Part shown: positions 26,183-35,277 of the stretch, piece by piece
Numbering within the stretch: the first letter of the stretch is position 1
Layout: every line of letters begins with the position of its first letter
From: an uncultured Prevotellaceae bacterium
GTDB taxonomy: Bacteria; Bacteroidota; Bacteroidia; Bacteroidales; Bacteroidaceae
Length of the DNA stretch: 51,129 bases
NCBI GenBank assembly: GCA_946186505.1
Contig: CAMHNI010000024.1
Coordinates: 1 to 51,129, forward strand
Direction of reading: 5' to 3'
Notes under the pieces: generated by a model
The model's input: the letters and a program-made list of their open reading frames with translations, nothing else
The model's database searches: none
Told to the model about the DNA's origin: nothing
Translations under genes and position numbers: made by a program

Positions 26183-26746
26183 ATGAAGAAGATATACACC
26201 ATGATGCTGATGGCCCTGATGGGTCTCACATTCACCGCTTGCGAGGACGAATACATCGCTGACAACCTCGAAGGAACCTGGAGTGGCAATATGTACGTGT
26301 CATCTTACTACGATGGCCGCGACTACTACGCCACCCACACAGAGATTACTTTCGACATCGACCCCTTCCGCTTCACCAAGGGCTCAGGCTACTGGGTCGA
26401 TTACTACAGCGGCGCACCTTGGGACTATGTGGCCAACCACATCAGCTGGCGCGTTGACAACGGCAACATCTACATTCACTTCCGCGAAGACGACACCTCT
26501 GTGGTCATTGCCGACTACCATCTGACCGACTCCCGCTTCTCTGGCTATATCGCCGATGGTGACAACGATGTGTACTTCAATCTATTCCACACCTCGTCGC
26601 CCAACTGGGACAACTACAACAATTGGGGCTACGATGCCTGGTGCGACGATTACTACTACTCTCGCGAGACTCGCGGAGAAGGTGCTGACAGCACTGCTGC
26701 AACCCCAGCCAAGCCCATCCGCCAGTTCGGCAAGAAGGCTGAGTAA
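26183..26746 (+). CDS. Small surface lipoprotein of unknown function
   Basis: Protein of 187 residues from the ATG at 26183 (MKKIYTMMLMALMGLTFTAC). An in-frame ATG at 26156 would add 9 residues before the signal and is less likely. The Cys is followed by EDEY, an acidic stretch like the lipoprotein export signal that sends Bacteroidota lipoproteins to the cell surface. The body (LEGTWSGNMYVSSYYDGRDYY) looks like a lipocalin-like beta barrel rich in Tyr, Trp and Asp, found in many Bacteroidota lipoproteins. The tail is low-complexity (GADSTAATPAKP). It has its own promoter and terminator, so it is monocistronic. No function can be named. Confidence 0.78.
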   Translation: MKKIYTMMLMALMGLTFTACEDEYIADNLEGTWSGNMYVSSYYDGRDYYATHTEITFDIDPFRFTKGSGYWVDYYSGAPWDYVANHISWRVDNGNIYIHFREDDTSVVIADYHLTDSRFSGYIADGDNDVYFNLFHTSSPNWDNYNNWGYDAWCDDYYYSRETRGEGADSTAATPAKPIRQFGKKAE

Positions 26747-26773
26747 CAAGGTATTATTCAGGATAACAGCAAC

Positions 26774-26816
26774 AATGGTGGCTGGAGGTTTTCGGACTTC
26801 CAGCCACCATTTTTTC
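26774..26816 (+). terminator. Rho-independent terminator of the lipoprotein gene
   Basis: The stem AATGGTGGCTGGA (26774/5-26786) pairs with TCCAGCCACCATT (26799-26811) around a 12-base loop and runs into TTTTTT. It is 28 bases after the stop. Confidence 0.88.
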
Positions 26817-26889
26817 ATTTTCACTCACCAATACGCTCTGTTCTCGTAATTTCTCAAACATGCCAAGTGCCTGACGATATATAAGTCTG

Positions 26890-29800
26890 TTATCCAGCCA
26901 TAATGTACCTGAACACTTCGGTTTCTTGAAGGCTGGGGCGTTCCGTTACTTTTCTAATATAATCACGCAATAGATGCCGCCAGTCGTTAGTCTTCATGCT
27001 GAAGTAGCGCTCTTGGAATGCTTTTTGACATTCTACAACAATATTCATGATTGTAGTACCCTCATACAATTCCATCATGTTATGCACCAAGCAGCGTACC
27101 TCGTCATCATTCTCCACATCATCCAGCATAGAGCCTTGCGGAATGATGCGTATCCCATCGGCCATCTTCGTTTTCTTTGGCTTTGGCAGAATGAGGGAAG
27201 CCGATTCTGAAGTACCAAGGAACCTTTGCAGATATTTTTTCAGTTTTTCTATCACCGTCTGCTTCTTCTCATTGCTTTGCGGCAGGAATGGGTTCAATGG
27301 CGGCAAAATCTTGGCAATGCCAGTGCCTGTCTCAGTCACGTAGCCGTCGGCAAAAGCACGTGCCATAAATTTGTAGGCTTCCGCAGGTTTCAGTTGTTCC
27401 TCTGCTATAATAGCATCTAACTGCAGCCGCTTTTCATGCTCCACGTATTGCTCCCATTCATCACCCACATCTGAGCCGCTTTCCGGAGTCATCTGCTCAA
27501 TGAACTTCTCAATGAGGTCGCGTTTGTCGCGCATATCCGGGCTGGCATCCATCTGCTTGCGTATCTTCACGATGATCTCCTTGTCCTCGCAGTTCGTGTC
27601 GTGATATTGCTGCACCAGCTGCAGGATGTAGCGGATGTTGATTTGCACCTGCCTCACCAGCTCCATCTCGAAGACGATGTCATCGCTGATGTCTTCTTTG
27701 TCACCCTTGGGGGTAGTGGGGCGAATCTCCTCATAGTAAGTGTTGTACCATCCAAGATAGTCCTGAAAGCGCATCTCGTCCACCAGCTTTGCCTCCTCCG
27801 TGAAGTCATCGAAAGCGGCCAGGATGTTGCGCACCCTCAGTATCTCGCCCAGCAACAGGATAAAGGCTTTCTTCTGCTCTTCATCGAGTATGCTGGCCAT
27901 TCCCTCAACGGGGAACTCATTCAGCAGTCGGCTGATAAGCTCCGTATAGGGCTGATGCCACTTTCCCCGGTCATCCTCATATCCTTTGCTGTAATAGTCC
28001 TCGAACGATTTCAGGAACACCAGCCCCGAGGCATTCTCGTCGCCAAAGATGGCCAGGCTCTTGTTGGTCGCCTCTTCAAGGTTACGGAAACAGACGATGT
28101 TGCCGCAGTTCTTGACGGCGTTCAGTATGCGGTTCGTGCGCGAGTAGGCCTGCAGCAGTCCGTGCAGCTTCAGGTTCTTGTCAACCCAAAGCGTGTTCAG
28201 CGTCTTCGCGTCGAAGCCCGTCAGGAACATGCCCACCACTATCAGCAGGTCTATCTCCTTGTTCTTCATCCTGAGCGACACGTCCTTATAATACGACTGG
28301 AACGAGTCGCCGTCAGTCGAGTAGCTGGTACCAAACACCTTATTATAATCCTTGATGGCCTGCTCCAAGGCATCGCGGCTCTGCGTGTCGGGTGGCGTTC
28401 CAACGTCCTCAGGATTCTCGTCGCCCTCAAAGCCCCATTCGTCCACTTCTGCCTCGTTGGCGTTATAGGTGTAGATGGTGGCAATGCGCAAGGCGGGATT
28501 GTCGCCTAATTGCTTCTTGAACTCATTATAATAGAGAATGGCTGCCTTCACTGAGTCAACGGCAAAGATACTGTTAAAGCCGCGAGTCTTCACCTTCTGC
28601 TTCTCTTCCTCTGCCTTGCGGCCTTTCTTGATGACCTCCTCCACATTCACGAGTTTGCTCATCGAGTAGGCATCGGCTGCCTGCTTCGTCTTTTCTGCAA
28701 AGTGCTCAATGATGTAGCGTGTCACGATGCTGATGCGCTGAGGATTGTGCAGGGCCTCTTCCGTATCAATGCCCCACACCTGCTTGCGCTCCACGTCGTC
28801 CTTCATCCGCATCGTCCTGTTGTAGTCCACATGGAACTTCAGCACGTTCTTGTCTCTGATAGCATTGATGATGGTGTAGGTATGCAGTGCTTTCGTGGGC
28901 TTTCCGTCCTTATCCGGCTCGCCACCAAACAGCTGGGCGGTGGTTGTGTACTTGCTGCCAGCTGAGGTGTTGACGGCAAAGATGGGCGTACCTGTAAATC
29001 CGAACATCAGGTACTTCTTCACCCGCTTCACTATCACTTTGTGCATATCGCCAAACTGCGAACGGTGGCACTCGTCGAATATCAGAACGATGTTCTCCTT
29101 CGTCAGTATCTCGCGTAGGCTTTCGTCCTTGTCGTAGATGTTGGGCTTCATCAGGTTCGACAGCTTTTGTATCGTCGTGATGATGATGCTCACGTTCGGG
29201 TCTTTCAGCTGCTTCAGCAGGATGCGGGCCGACGAGTTGGAGTTGGCGCAGTTGGGTTCAAAGTTGTCATACTCCTTCATCGTCTGGTAGTCCAAGTCCT
29301 TACGGTCAACCACAAACAGCACCTTCTTGATGTTCTCCATCTTCGATGCCAACTGTGCCGTCTTGAACGACGTGAGCGTCTTGCCCGAGCCAGTCGTGTG
29401 CCAGATGTAGCCGCCTGCCTTGATGGTTCCCTGCCAACGATTGTAGATGGCTGTCTGTATGCGCTGCAGTATCTTCTCTGTAGCCGCTATCTGGTAGGGA
29501 CGCATTACTAACAGCTGCTTATCGACATTAAACACACAGTATTTTGTCAAGATGTTCAGGATAGTGTGCTTGGCAAAGAAGGTCGTCGTGAAGTCGCGGA
29601 TGTCTGTCAGTAGCGTGTTTTCTTGGTCAGTCCAGTACGACGTAAATTCAAACGTATTGCCGTCGGTCTTGCCCCTTGCTCCTTGCCCTTTGCTCCCTTC
29701 GCGCTCTTTGGCAAAGCGCGTCGTGTTCGAGTAGTACTTGGTCTCAGTGCCGTTGGATATCACAAAAATCTGCACAAAGTCGAACATCGCCCTGCCTGCC

Positions 29801-30366
29801 CAAAACGAATCCCTCAGGTAGCGATTAATCTGGTTAAAAGCCTCCTTGATGTCAACGCCCCTGCGCTTCAGCTCTATATGCACCATCGGCAGGCCGTTCA
29901 CCAGTATTGTCACGTCGTAGCGGTTCTTATGGGCACCACCTTCTTCTTCGTATTGGTTGATGACCTGCAGGCGGTTGTTATGGACGTTTTGCTTATCCAC
30001 GAGCTTGATGTTCTTCGTCAAGCCATTATCCATCGTCAGGTTGAGCACATAGCCCTTGCCCTGTATCATCTCCGTCTTGTCCTGAATGGTCATCTGCTCG
30101 TTCGAAATCATAGGCAGCAGGCGCAACCACTCGGCATCGCTCAGCACCACGTCGTTCAGCAGTTCCAACTGGCGACGCAGATTCTTCAGCAGTCCTGCTT
30201 CGTCCTTTAACTTGACGTACTCGTAGCCCTGCCCTTGCAGTTGCCTGATAAAATCAGCCTCCAACCTGGCTTCGCTCTGGTATCCTCCATCCGGCTTCGC
30301 CTCCACCTCGTAGTGAGCCGCCACTGTCGAGTGCTCCTGTTCTACTATGATTTTATAGTCGTCCAT
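26890..30366 (-). CDS. hsdR: Type I restriction enzyme subunit R (HsdR)
   Basis: Protein of 1158 residues, normal for EcoR124-type HsdR. The N-terminal PD-(D/E)XK nuclease has VHIELKRRGVDIKEAFNQI at about 170-190. The superfamily 2 motor has Walker A WHTTGSGKTLTS (about 325), the DEAD-type box IFDECHRSQFG and motif III FGFTGTPIF, with helicase motif V/VI region FLTGFDAKTLNTLWVDKN and QAYSRTNR. The C-terminal helical part binds the methylase complex. HsdR cuts unmodified DNA after ATP-driven translocation. A Gly/Lys/Arg-rich patch (EREGSKGQGARGK, near 29690) looks like a simple-repeat insertion. It is separated from hsdS by an antiparallel toxin-antitoxin pair. No clear -7 box was seen before it. 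Confidence 0.96.
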   Translation of the reverse strand: MDDYKIIVEQEHSTVAAHYEVEAKPDGGYQSEARLEADFIRQLQGQGYEYVKLKDEAGLLKNLRRQLELLNDVVLSDAEWLRLLPMISNEQMTIQDKTEMIQGKGYVLNLTMDNGLTKNIKLVDKQNVHNNRLQVINQYEEEGGAHKNRYDVTILVNGLPMVHIELKRRGVDIKEAFNQINRYLRDSFWAGRAMFDFVQIFVISNGTETKYYSNTTRFAKEREGSKGQGARGKTDGNTFEFTSYWTDQENTLLTDIRDFTTTFFAKHTILNILTKYCVFNVDKQLLVMRPYQIAATEKILQRIQTAIYNRWQGTIKAGGYIWHTTGSGKTLTSFKTAQLASKMENIKKVLFVVDRKDLDYQTMKEYDNFEPNCANSNSSARILLKQLKDPNVSIIITTIQKLSNLMKPNIYDKDESLREILTKENIVLIFDECHRSQFGDMHKVIVKRVKKYLMFGFTGTPIFAVNTSAGSKYTTTAQLFGGEPDKDGKPTKALHTYTIINAIRDKNVLKFHVDYNRTMRMKDDVERKQVWGIDTEEALHNPQRISIVTRYIIEHFAEKTKQAADAYSMSKLVNVEEVIKKGRKAEEEKQKVKTRGFNSIFAVDSVKAAILYYNEFKKQLGDNPALRIATIYTYNANEAEVDEWGFEGDENPEDVGTPPDTQSRDALEQAIKDYNKVFGTSYSTDGDSFQSYYKDVSLRMKNKEIDLLIVVGMFLTGFDAKTLNTLWVDKNLKLHGLLQAYSRTNRILNAVKNCGNIVCFRNLEEATNKSLAIFGDENASGLVFLKSFEDYYSKGYEDDRGKWHQPYTELISRLLNEFPVEGMASILDEEQKKAFILLLGEILRVRNILAAFDDFTEEAKLVDEMRFQDYLGWYNTYYEEIRPTTPKGDKEDISDDIVFEMELVRQVQINIRYILQLVQQYHDTNCEDKEIIVKIRKQMDASPDMRDKRDLIEKFIEQMTPESGSDVGDEWEQYVEHEKRLQLDAIIAEEQLKPAEAYKFMARAFADGYVTETGTGIAKILPPLNPFLPQSNEKKQTVIEKLKKYLQRFLGTSESASLILPKPKKTKMADGIRIIPQGSMLDDVENDDEVRCLVHNMMELYEGTTIMNIVVECQKAFQERYFSMKTNDWRHLLRDYIRKVTERPSLQETEVFRYIMAG

Positions 30367-30411
30367 GTTAAATTATTATTAATAAAAACTTGGGGTTTCC
30401 AAAAAATTGCT

Positions 30412-30419
30412 TATCTTTG
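30412..30419 (+). promoter_or_regulatory. -7 box with -33 TTG for the toxin-antitoxin pair
   Basis: TATCTTTG with TTG at 30390-30392, 19 bases upstream, lies 20 bases before the antitoxin ATG. The 73-base gap is shared with the divergent hsdR start. Confidence 0.7.
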
Positions 30420-30439
30420 CAGCGGAATAACAAACAAGA

Positions 30440-30709
30440 ATGTATATGAGCATAAATGGTTTGAATGTCACATCGCCTGCCAGCGCACGGTATTGGTCGG
30501 AGCTTAAAGACTTGAGCAACACGGAGAAGATAGAGCTGATAGCCCTGTTAAGCAGTTCCATGACGGTTGCCGATGAGCAAACTGCCTCGCACAAGAAAGG
30601 CTGGGCAAGCCGCTTCGCAGGAACATGGAAGGACTCTCGTTCTGCTGAGGAAATAGTCAGTGACATTCGTTCTGCCCGAACCACTAACACATTCGATGTT
30701 GAGCTATGA
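30440..30709 (+). CDS. Antitoxin partner of the PIN toxin (VapB-like)
   Basis: Protein of 89 residues whose stop overlaps the toxin start by 4 bases (ATGA), the classic toxin-antitoxin coupling. The sequence (YWSELKDLSNTEKIELIALLSSSM, then a Trp/Arg segment and SAEEIVSDIRSAR) is like the short antitoxins of VapBC pairs in Bacteroidota: a helical N-terminal half and a C-terminal tail that wraps the toxin. The DNA-binding type is not clear. A second in-frame ATG at 30446 is possible. The antitoxin role is inferred mainly from position and coupling. Confidence 0.78.
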   Translation: MYMSINGLNVTSPASARYWSELKDLSNTEKIELIALLSSSMTVADEQTASHKKGWASRFAGTWKDSRSAEEIVSDIRSARTTNTFDVEL

Positions 30710-31101
30710 AAGGATATCTGCTTGACACCAGCATCTGTGTGTTCCTGCTCAGGGGGAAACGCAGTGTTGAGGAAAGACTCAATGAGATAGACGAAGACGA
30801 GTGCTATATTACAGACGCTGTGGTGGCTGAACTTTTGTTTGGTGCCTACTACAGCGACCGGGTTGAGGATAATCTCAGGCAAGTGGAAAAGTTTGTTGCA
30901 GAAATGAAGGTTATACCGTTCCATGAAACCGTTCATACCTTTGCCAAAGAGAGGACTGCGCTCTGGAAGGCAGGAAAGAAGATTGACGACTTCGACCTGC
31001 TTATTGGCAGCGCAGCAAAGGCCAAGGGGCTCGTGGTGGTGACTCATAATCGCAAGCACTTTGAACATATCGAGGGCATCAGTATCGAGGACTGGGCGTA
31101 A
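30706..31101 (+). CDS. PIN-domain ribonuclease toxin (VapC family)
   Basis: Protein of 131 residues, normal for VapC. The PIN acidic residues are visible: Asp in YLLDTS (residue 7), Glu in VVAELLFG (about 43), Asp in DDFDLLIG (about 96) and the Asn/His end VVTHNRKHF. VapC toxins cut specific RNAs when the antitoxin is lost. It ends 10 bases before the convergent hsdS stop, so the pair occupies the exact gap between hsdS and hsdR. Confidence 0.93.
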   Translation: MKGYLLDTSICVFLLRGKRSVEERLNEIDEDECYITDAVVAELLFGAYYSDRVEDNLRQVEKFVAEMKVIPFHETVHTFAKERTALWKAGKKIDDFDLLIGSAAKAKGLVVVTHNRKHFEHIEGISIEDWA

Positions 31102-31111
31102 AGTGTTCATC

Positions 31112-32263
31112 TCACTCAAACGTTAATAGTTTATTACGATAATATTCATACTGCTTCTCGCGCTCCTTTAGCTGAGCCTCCAAGTTCTGGATGCTTGCCT
31201 CGAACGTGTCGAGGATGGAGACGATGTGGGATTGCTCTTGAAGAGAGGGGAGAGGAACCATTAAAGACTCCATTAATGCCTTTGTCAAATGCGCCATCGT
31301 TGCACCATGAAGATTAGTAAACGCCTGCTTTTTTATGTCTTCTGATTGCAACCAATAGTACATAAACTTCTTTTGTAGTCTTTCACCACAATTCATTTTC
31401 CAAATATGATAATGATATATCACTTTCTCTTCGTTCCAGATATGTGGCCCAAAAGATGCAGACCAGGCATATAACAAATCTCCATTCTTACAATAGTATT
31501 TATCTTCCAATTCCAAATCGGAATAATACCAATTATCATTTGAGAAAAAGTTACCTACACGTAAGACTCTGTACTTCCCTTCGTTCAAAAGTTCTGGTTG
31601 GCTATATGCTCTGCCGTTAATAACTTCGCAAATCTCATTCAAGACAATACGCTCCACTCCTTCTTTCCCTTCAAAGTCAAGGAGTTGGTCACGATAATAC
31701 TCATACTGCTTGCGACGCTGGGCGATTTGCTCTTTCAGGTTGTCGATGGAAGCAGTGAACGTATCGAGTATGCCCACTATCCGAGTCTGCTCTTCGAGGG
31801 ATGGGATGGGGATTTGAATCTTACTGAATCTCGCCTTTGAAATATTGAATCTCGTTACTCCACTTGCTGTTTTGGCAATGGATTTCCTAACAGATTCAGA
31901 ACGAAGTAGGTGCTTTAAATAATGAAGGTTGTATTGCTCAGGCTTATAAAGACGCAGGCCGAAACAGAAACTGTTCATGTAAAAATCGCCTTCTAACTTA
32001 TCTGTCACAACGCAAGACATACCTGTTTCTTCTGGAGTTTCGGAAGAACCCGTAAACAACACATCACCCCTTTGAACCTTATTTTGTTTTTCCCCTTCAT
32101 GGATTTTTACGACACCTACTACAGACGGATTCAATGAGGGATTAGAAAACACGTTCATATAGGTAATGAATTTCCCATTACCTTCCTCGAAGTCTTCTTT
32201 AGTTTTCCCTGTAAGACCTCCGAAATACGAACCTATTTCTTCTATTGATTTCCACTCCACCAT
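31112..32263 (-). CDS. hsdS: Type I restriction specificity subunit S (HsdS)
   Basis: Protein of 383 residues with two target-recognition domains, each followed by the conserved helical repeat. The first is IPIPSLEEQTRIVGILDTF...QRRKQYEYYRDQLLDF; the second is VPLPSLQEQSHIVSILDTF...REKQYEYYRNKLLTF. It sets the DNA site methylated and cut. Start at 32263 (MVEWKSIEEIG) is preferred over 32305 because it fits the family, sits 13 bases past the previous stop and has a purine run GAGGGGGTGA upstream. The recognition domains are much more A/T-rich than hsdM or hsdR, the usual sign of domain exchange. Confidence 0.93.
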   Translation of the reverse strand: MVEWKSIEEIGSYFGGLTGKTKEDFEEGNGKFITYMNVFSNPSLNPSVVGVVKIHEGEKQNKVQRGDVLFTGSSETPEETGMSCVVTDKLEGDFYMNSFCFGLRLYKPEQYNLHYLKHLLRSESVRKSIAKTASGVTRFNISKARFSKIQIPIPSLEEQTRIVGILDTFTASIDNLKEQIAQRRKQYEYYRDQLLDFEGKEGVERIVLNEICEVINGRAYSQPELLNEGKYRVLRVGNFFSNDNWYYSDLELEDKYYCKNGDLLYAWSASFGPHIWNEEKVIYHYHIWKMNCGERLQKKFMYYWLQSEDIKKQAFTNLHGATMAHLTKALMESLMVPLPSLQEQSHIVSILDTFEASIQNLEAQLKEREKQYEYYRNKLLTFE

Positions 32264-32276
32264 AATATTCACCCCC

Positions 32277-33344
32277 TCATTCTTCGTCCTCAATGAAATT
32301 TTCAAAACGAGCTTTTGCTGCCGCTAACGATTTCTGTATCTGACGCTGCAAGACTTCTCGTGAAGGTAATTCTGTCAGATATTTGGCAACCTTGATACCC
32401 GACTTGTCGAGTTGAAGCAGTTCTATCTGTTCCTCGTTGCCTTCTGTGCAGAGCAAGAGGCCAAGGGGTGATTCTTCACCTGGCTCCATCTCGTTGGCTT
32501 CAAGCCAGCGGAGATAAAGCTCCATCTGTCCTTTATATTCTGCCTTGAAACGGCCTTTCTTCAAGTCGATAGCAATGAGGCGATGCAGGCGACGGTGATA
32601 GAACAGCAAGTCGAGATAGAAGTCCTCTCCATCGATAATCATGCGCTTCTGACGAGCTACAAAACTGAAACCATTGCCCAGCTCAATAATAAACTGTTCC
32701 AAATGAGCGACCAGACAATCCTCTAGCGTCTTTTCGCTATACATACCTTTCAAGCCAGTGAACTCTAAGAAGTACGGGCTTTTGAATACGAGGTCGGGAC
32801 TCATCACATTATCATCGCGCAATGTAGAAAGTTCTTTCTTGATAAACTCTTCGGGCTTGCCACTGATAGCAGTACGCTCGAAAAGCATGCCGTCAATCTC
32901 TTTGCGGAGTCTGCGAACACCCCATCGCTCAGAAGCAGCGAGGGTTAGATAGAACTCACGTTGAATGTCATCCTTTAAAGAAAGGACCTGTAAAATATGT
33001 GTCCAACTCAATTGTCGCATCACCGATGCGACAATTTGTTCATCTGGGAATTCTTGAGCAAATTGCATCATTCTACGGATGTTTTTCTCATCAAACCCCT
33101 TAGTTCCATATTCTTCTCTCAATTGTCGCGCCACTGATGCGACAATTTGCTTTCCGTACTCAGCACGCTGATTTCCAAGCACTTCGCGATTGATACGCTC
33201 CCCTATATGCCAATACATAATACTCAGGGCATAATTGGCTGTAGCTGCGACACGCCCACGAGCCTGCTCAATAATCTGACGCAAATCCAATATCAGAGAT
33301 TCTGTCGACATTGTCGACACTATTGCGTTATTCTGTTCTTCCAT
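32277..33344 (-). CDS. DUF1016 / YhcG-type PD-(D/E)XK nuclease
   Basis: Protein of 355 residues. The N-terminal DUF1016 region has RGRVAATANYALSIMYWHIG, GFDEKNIRRMMQFAQEFP and QLSWTHILQVLSLKD. The C-terminal nuclease has KGMYSEKTLEDCLVAHLEQF, GEDFYLDLLFYHRRLHRLIAIDLKKG (the D...xDxK-type core) and YKGQMELYLRWLE. Members often lie inside type I restriction operons in Bacteroidota; the role there is not settled. Here it is 3 bases after hsdM and 13 before hsdS, so it is clearly part of the operon. Two copies of the peptide QIVASVxRQL are encoded by near-identical DNA palindromes at 33009-33038 and 33120-33149. Confidence 0.9.
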   Translation of the reverse strand: MEEQNNAIVSTMSTESLILDLRQIIEQARGRVAATANYALSIMYWHIGERINREVLGNQRAEYGKQIVASVARQLREEYGTKGFDEKNIRRMMQFAQEFPDEQIVASVMRQLSWTHILQVLSLKDDIQREFYLTLAASERWGVRRLRKEIDGMLFERTAISGKPEEFIKKELSTLRDDNVMSPDLVFKSPYFLEFTGLKGMYSEKTLEDCLVAHLEQFIIELGNGFSFVARQKRMIIDGEDFYLDLLFYHRRLHRLIAIDLKKGRFKAEYKGQMELYLRWLEANEMEPGEESPLGLLLCTEGNEEQIELLQLDKSGIKVAKYLTELPSREVLQRQIQKSLAAAKARFENFIEDEE

Positions 33345-33347
33345 AGA

Positions 33348-34907
33348 TTACTCTCCTAACTCCTTAATGATGGCGTCAATCTTCTTGTTCAGCTCATTGC
33401 CCTCAGCAACGAGGGTTGCGAGCTTGGCATTGACCTCAGTGATATTTATCACCTCGCGAGTGTCTTCCTGCTCCACATAGCTGCTGACAGAGAGATTGCA
33501 GTCGTTCTCTAAGATGTCGTCGTTCTTAACCAACTTCGCCAGATACTGCTCGTCCTTGCGGTTCTGGAAGAGCTCCATGATCTTGTCCTGATGCTCGGGC
33601 AGCAGCAGGTTCTTATTGCCATTCTTCACAAAGAGTTTGCTGGCATCAATAAACAGCACAGAGGCATCGGGCTTGGCGCTCTTCTTCAGCACGATGATGC
33701 AGGTAGCAATGCCGACGCCAAAGAATAGGTTGGCAGGCAGTTGGATAACAGTATCTACATAGTTGTTCTTGATGAGATACTGGCGTATCTTCTTCTCGTC
33801 ACCACCACGATAAAGCACACCGGGGAATTCAACAATAGCGGCTGTGCCCTGTTCGCTGAGGTGCCAAAGCATGTGCATCGTAAACGCCAGGTCGGCAGCG
33901 CTCTTGGGAGCCAACACGCCAGCAGGAGCATATCGCTCATCATTGATAAGAATGGTATTGTCCTTGCCTTCCCACTTCAGCGAATAGGGAGGATTCGAGA
34001 CAATGGCATCGAACGGAGCATCGTCCATGTGCTGAGGTTTCAGCAGTGTGTCCTCCAGACGGATGTCGAAGTTGTCGTAGTTCACATTGTGCAGAAACAT
34101 ATTGATGCGACAGAGGTTGTAGGTCGTGGGGTTCACCTCCTGACCGAAGTACTTCAGGTTGGGGTTCTCGCGTCCTATCGTCTTGGCAAACTTCAGCAGC
34201 AGCGAACCACTGCCACAGGCAGGGTCGTACACCTTCTGAATGTTGGGATTGTTCCACGCCGCCAGACGGGCCAATAGTTCGCTGACCTGCTGAGGCGTGA
34301 AGAACTCACCGCCGCTCTTGCCAGCTTCCGAGGCATACATCTGCATCAGGAACTCGTAGGTGTCGCCGAAGGTGTCGTTGGTGGTATCGTCGTAGCGACT
34401 GCCTAAGTCCATCGTGGCCACCGTCTTCAGCACCTTGGCCAGCAGCTGGTTGCGCTTGATGACGGTAGAGCCCAGTGCCTGACTATCTACGGAGAAGTCG
34501 CTGAACAGGCCGCGCAGATCGTCCTCCGACTCCGTGCCTACAGCCGAAGCCTCGATGCTGCGGAAGATGCTGCTGAGGTGTTCGTTCAGGTTCTCGTCGC
34601 TGTCGGCTTTCTCCACCACGTTCTGGAACAGCTGCGAGGGCAGAATGAAGTAGCCCTTCTCCTCGACCATCTTCTTGCGGATGTTCTCTGCCATCTCATC
34701 GCTGATTTGCGTATAGTCGAAGTCAGGCTGCCCGGCATCCACCATCAGCAGGTGGATGTAGTCGCAGATGTTCTCTGAGATGAAACGGTAGAAGATGGAG
34801 CCTAAGACGTAAGCCTTGAACTCCCAGCCATCAACGCTGCCACGCAGGTCGTTGGCTATCTTCCAAATAGTTTTGTGCAGTTCCGCACGTTCTTGCATTG
34901 TTGCCAT
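33348..34907 (-). CDS. hsdM: Type I restriction DNA methylase subunit M (HsdM)
   Basis: Protein of 519 residues from ATG at 34907 (MATMQERAELHKTIWKIAND). A GTG at 34943 would add 12 unlikely residues. The helical N-terminal HsdM domain runs to about 150. The methylase has GGEFFTPQQVSELLA, the SAM motif DPACGSGSLLLKF and the catalytic NPPY in IVSNPPYSLKW, marking N6-adenine methylation. It leads the operon hsdM - DUF1016 - hsdS. The promoter box is 77 bases upstream. Confidence 0.96.
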   Translation of the reverse strand: MATMQERAELHKTIWKIANDLRGSVDGWEFKAYVLGSIFYRFISENICDYIHLLMVDAGQPDFDYTQISDEMAENIRKKMVEEKGYFILPSQLFQNVVEKADSDENLNEHLSSIFRSIEASAVGTESEDDLRGLFSDFSVDSQALGSTVIKRNQLLAKVLKTVATMDLGSRYDDTTNDTFGDTYEFLMQMYASEAGKSGGEFFTPQQVSELLARLAAWNNPNIQKVYDPACGSGSLLLKFAKTIGRENPNLKYFGQEVNPTTYNLCRINMFLHNVNYDNFDIRLEDTLLKPQHMDDAPFDAIVSNPPYSLKWEGKDNTILINDERYAPAGVLAPKSAADLAFTMHMLWHLSEQGTAAIVEFPGVLYRGGDEKKIRQYLIKNNYVDTVIQLPANLFFGVGIATCIIVLKKSAKPDASVLFIDASKLFVKNGNKNLLLPEHQDKIMELFQNRKDEQYLAKLVKNDDILENDCNLSVSSYVEQEDTREVINITEVNAKLATLVAEGNELNKKIDAIIKELGE

Positions 34908-34983
34908 TGCTATGATAGTTTTAGGAACCAACGAAAATCCCACTGGCGACCTCCGCTGAGACCATCGTGCCAGTGATTAGGTG

Positions 34984-34991
34984 CAAAGGTA
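34984..34991 (-). promoter_or_regulatory. -7 promoter box for the hsdM operon
   Basis: The minus strand reads TACCTTTG, giving a leader of about 70 bases before the ATG at 34907. Confidence 0.62.
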
Positions 34992-35101
34992 AGCATTTTC
35001 TGTGATTTAACAAAGGGAATTTGGAGAAATAATAATGATGAGTCTGACTTTTCTAACGGTCTGAAAATGACACAGACCTACATTACATAAAAAAGTTTAG
35101 T

Positions 35102-35190
35102 TTTTACATACATTACTTACATTCTACTGCAACTACGTGAATACCAAAATGTTAAGCAATGTATGTAAGATGTAAGTAATGTAGGTAAAA
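35102..35190. repeat. A/T-rich inverted repeat built on TACATTACTTACAT
   Basis: Arms 35102-35122 and 35170-35190 (21 bases) pair with one mismatch around a 47-base spacer that holds a further partial copy (ATGTATGTAAG). Together with 35278-35350 it fills the 472-base gene-free gap 34908-35379. It may be the end of a lost mobile element or a protein binding region. Confidence 0.6.
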
Positions 35191-35277
35191 GATGCTGACA
35201 AACCGACAATAGCAACAACAGCAGCAACGTTTTTTTTCCGACAACAAGCGGGGTATTTCGAAAAAGGCGGCTGGTTA

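Noticed and set aside
27601..28509. 302-codon plus-strand frame
   Set aside because: Antisense to hsdR; no motif.
30379..31119. 246-codon minus-strand frame across the toxin-antitoxin pair
   Set aside because: It would link hsdS and hsdR on one strand, but the plus-strand pair has promoter, 4-base overlap and PIN residues, while this frame has no recognisable domain.
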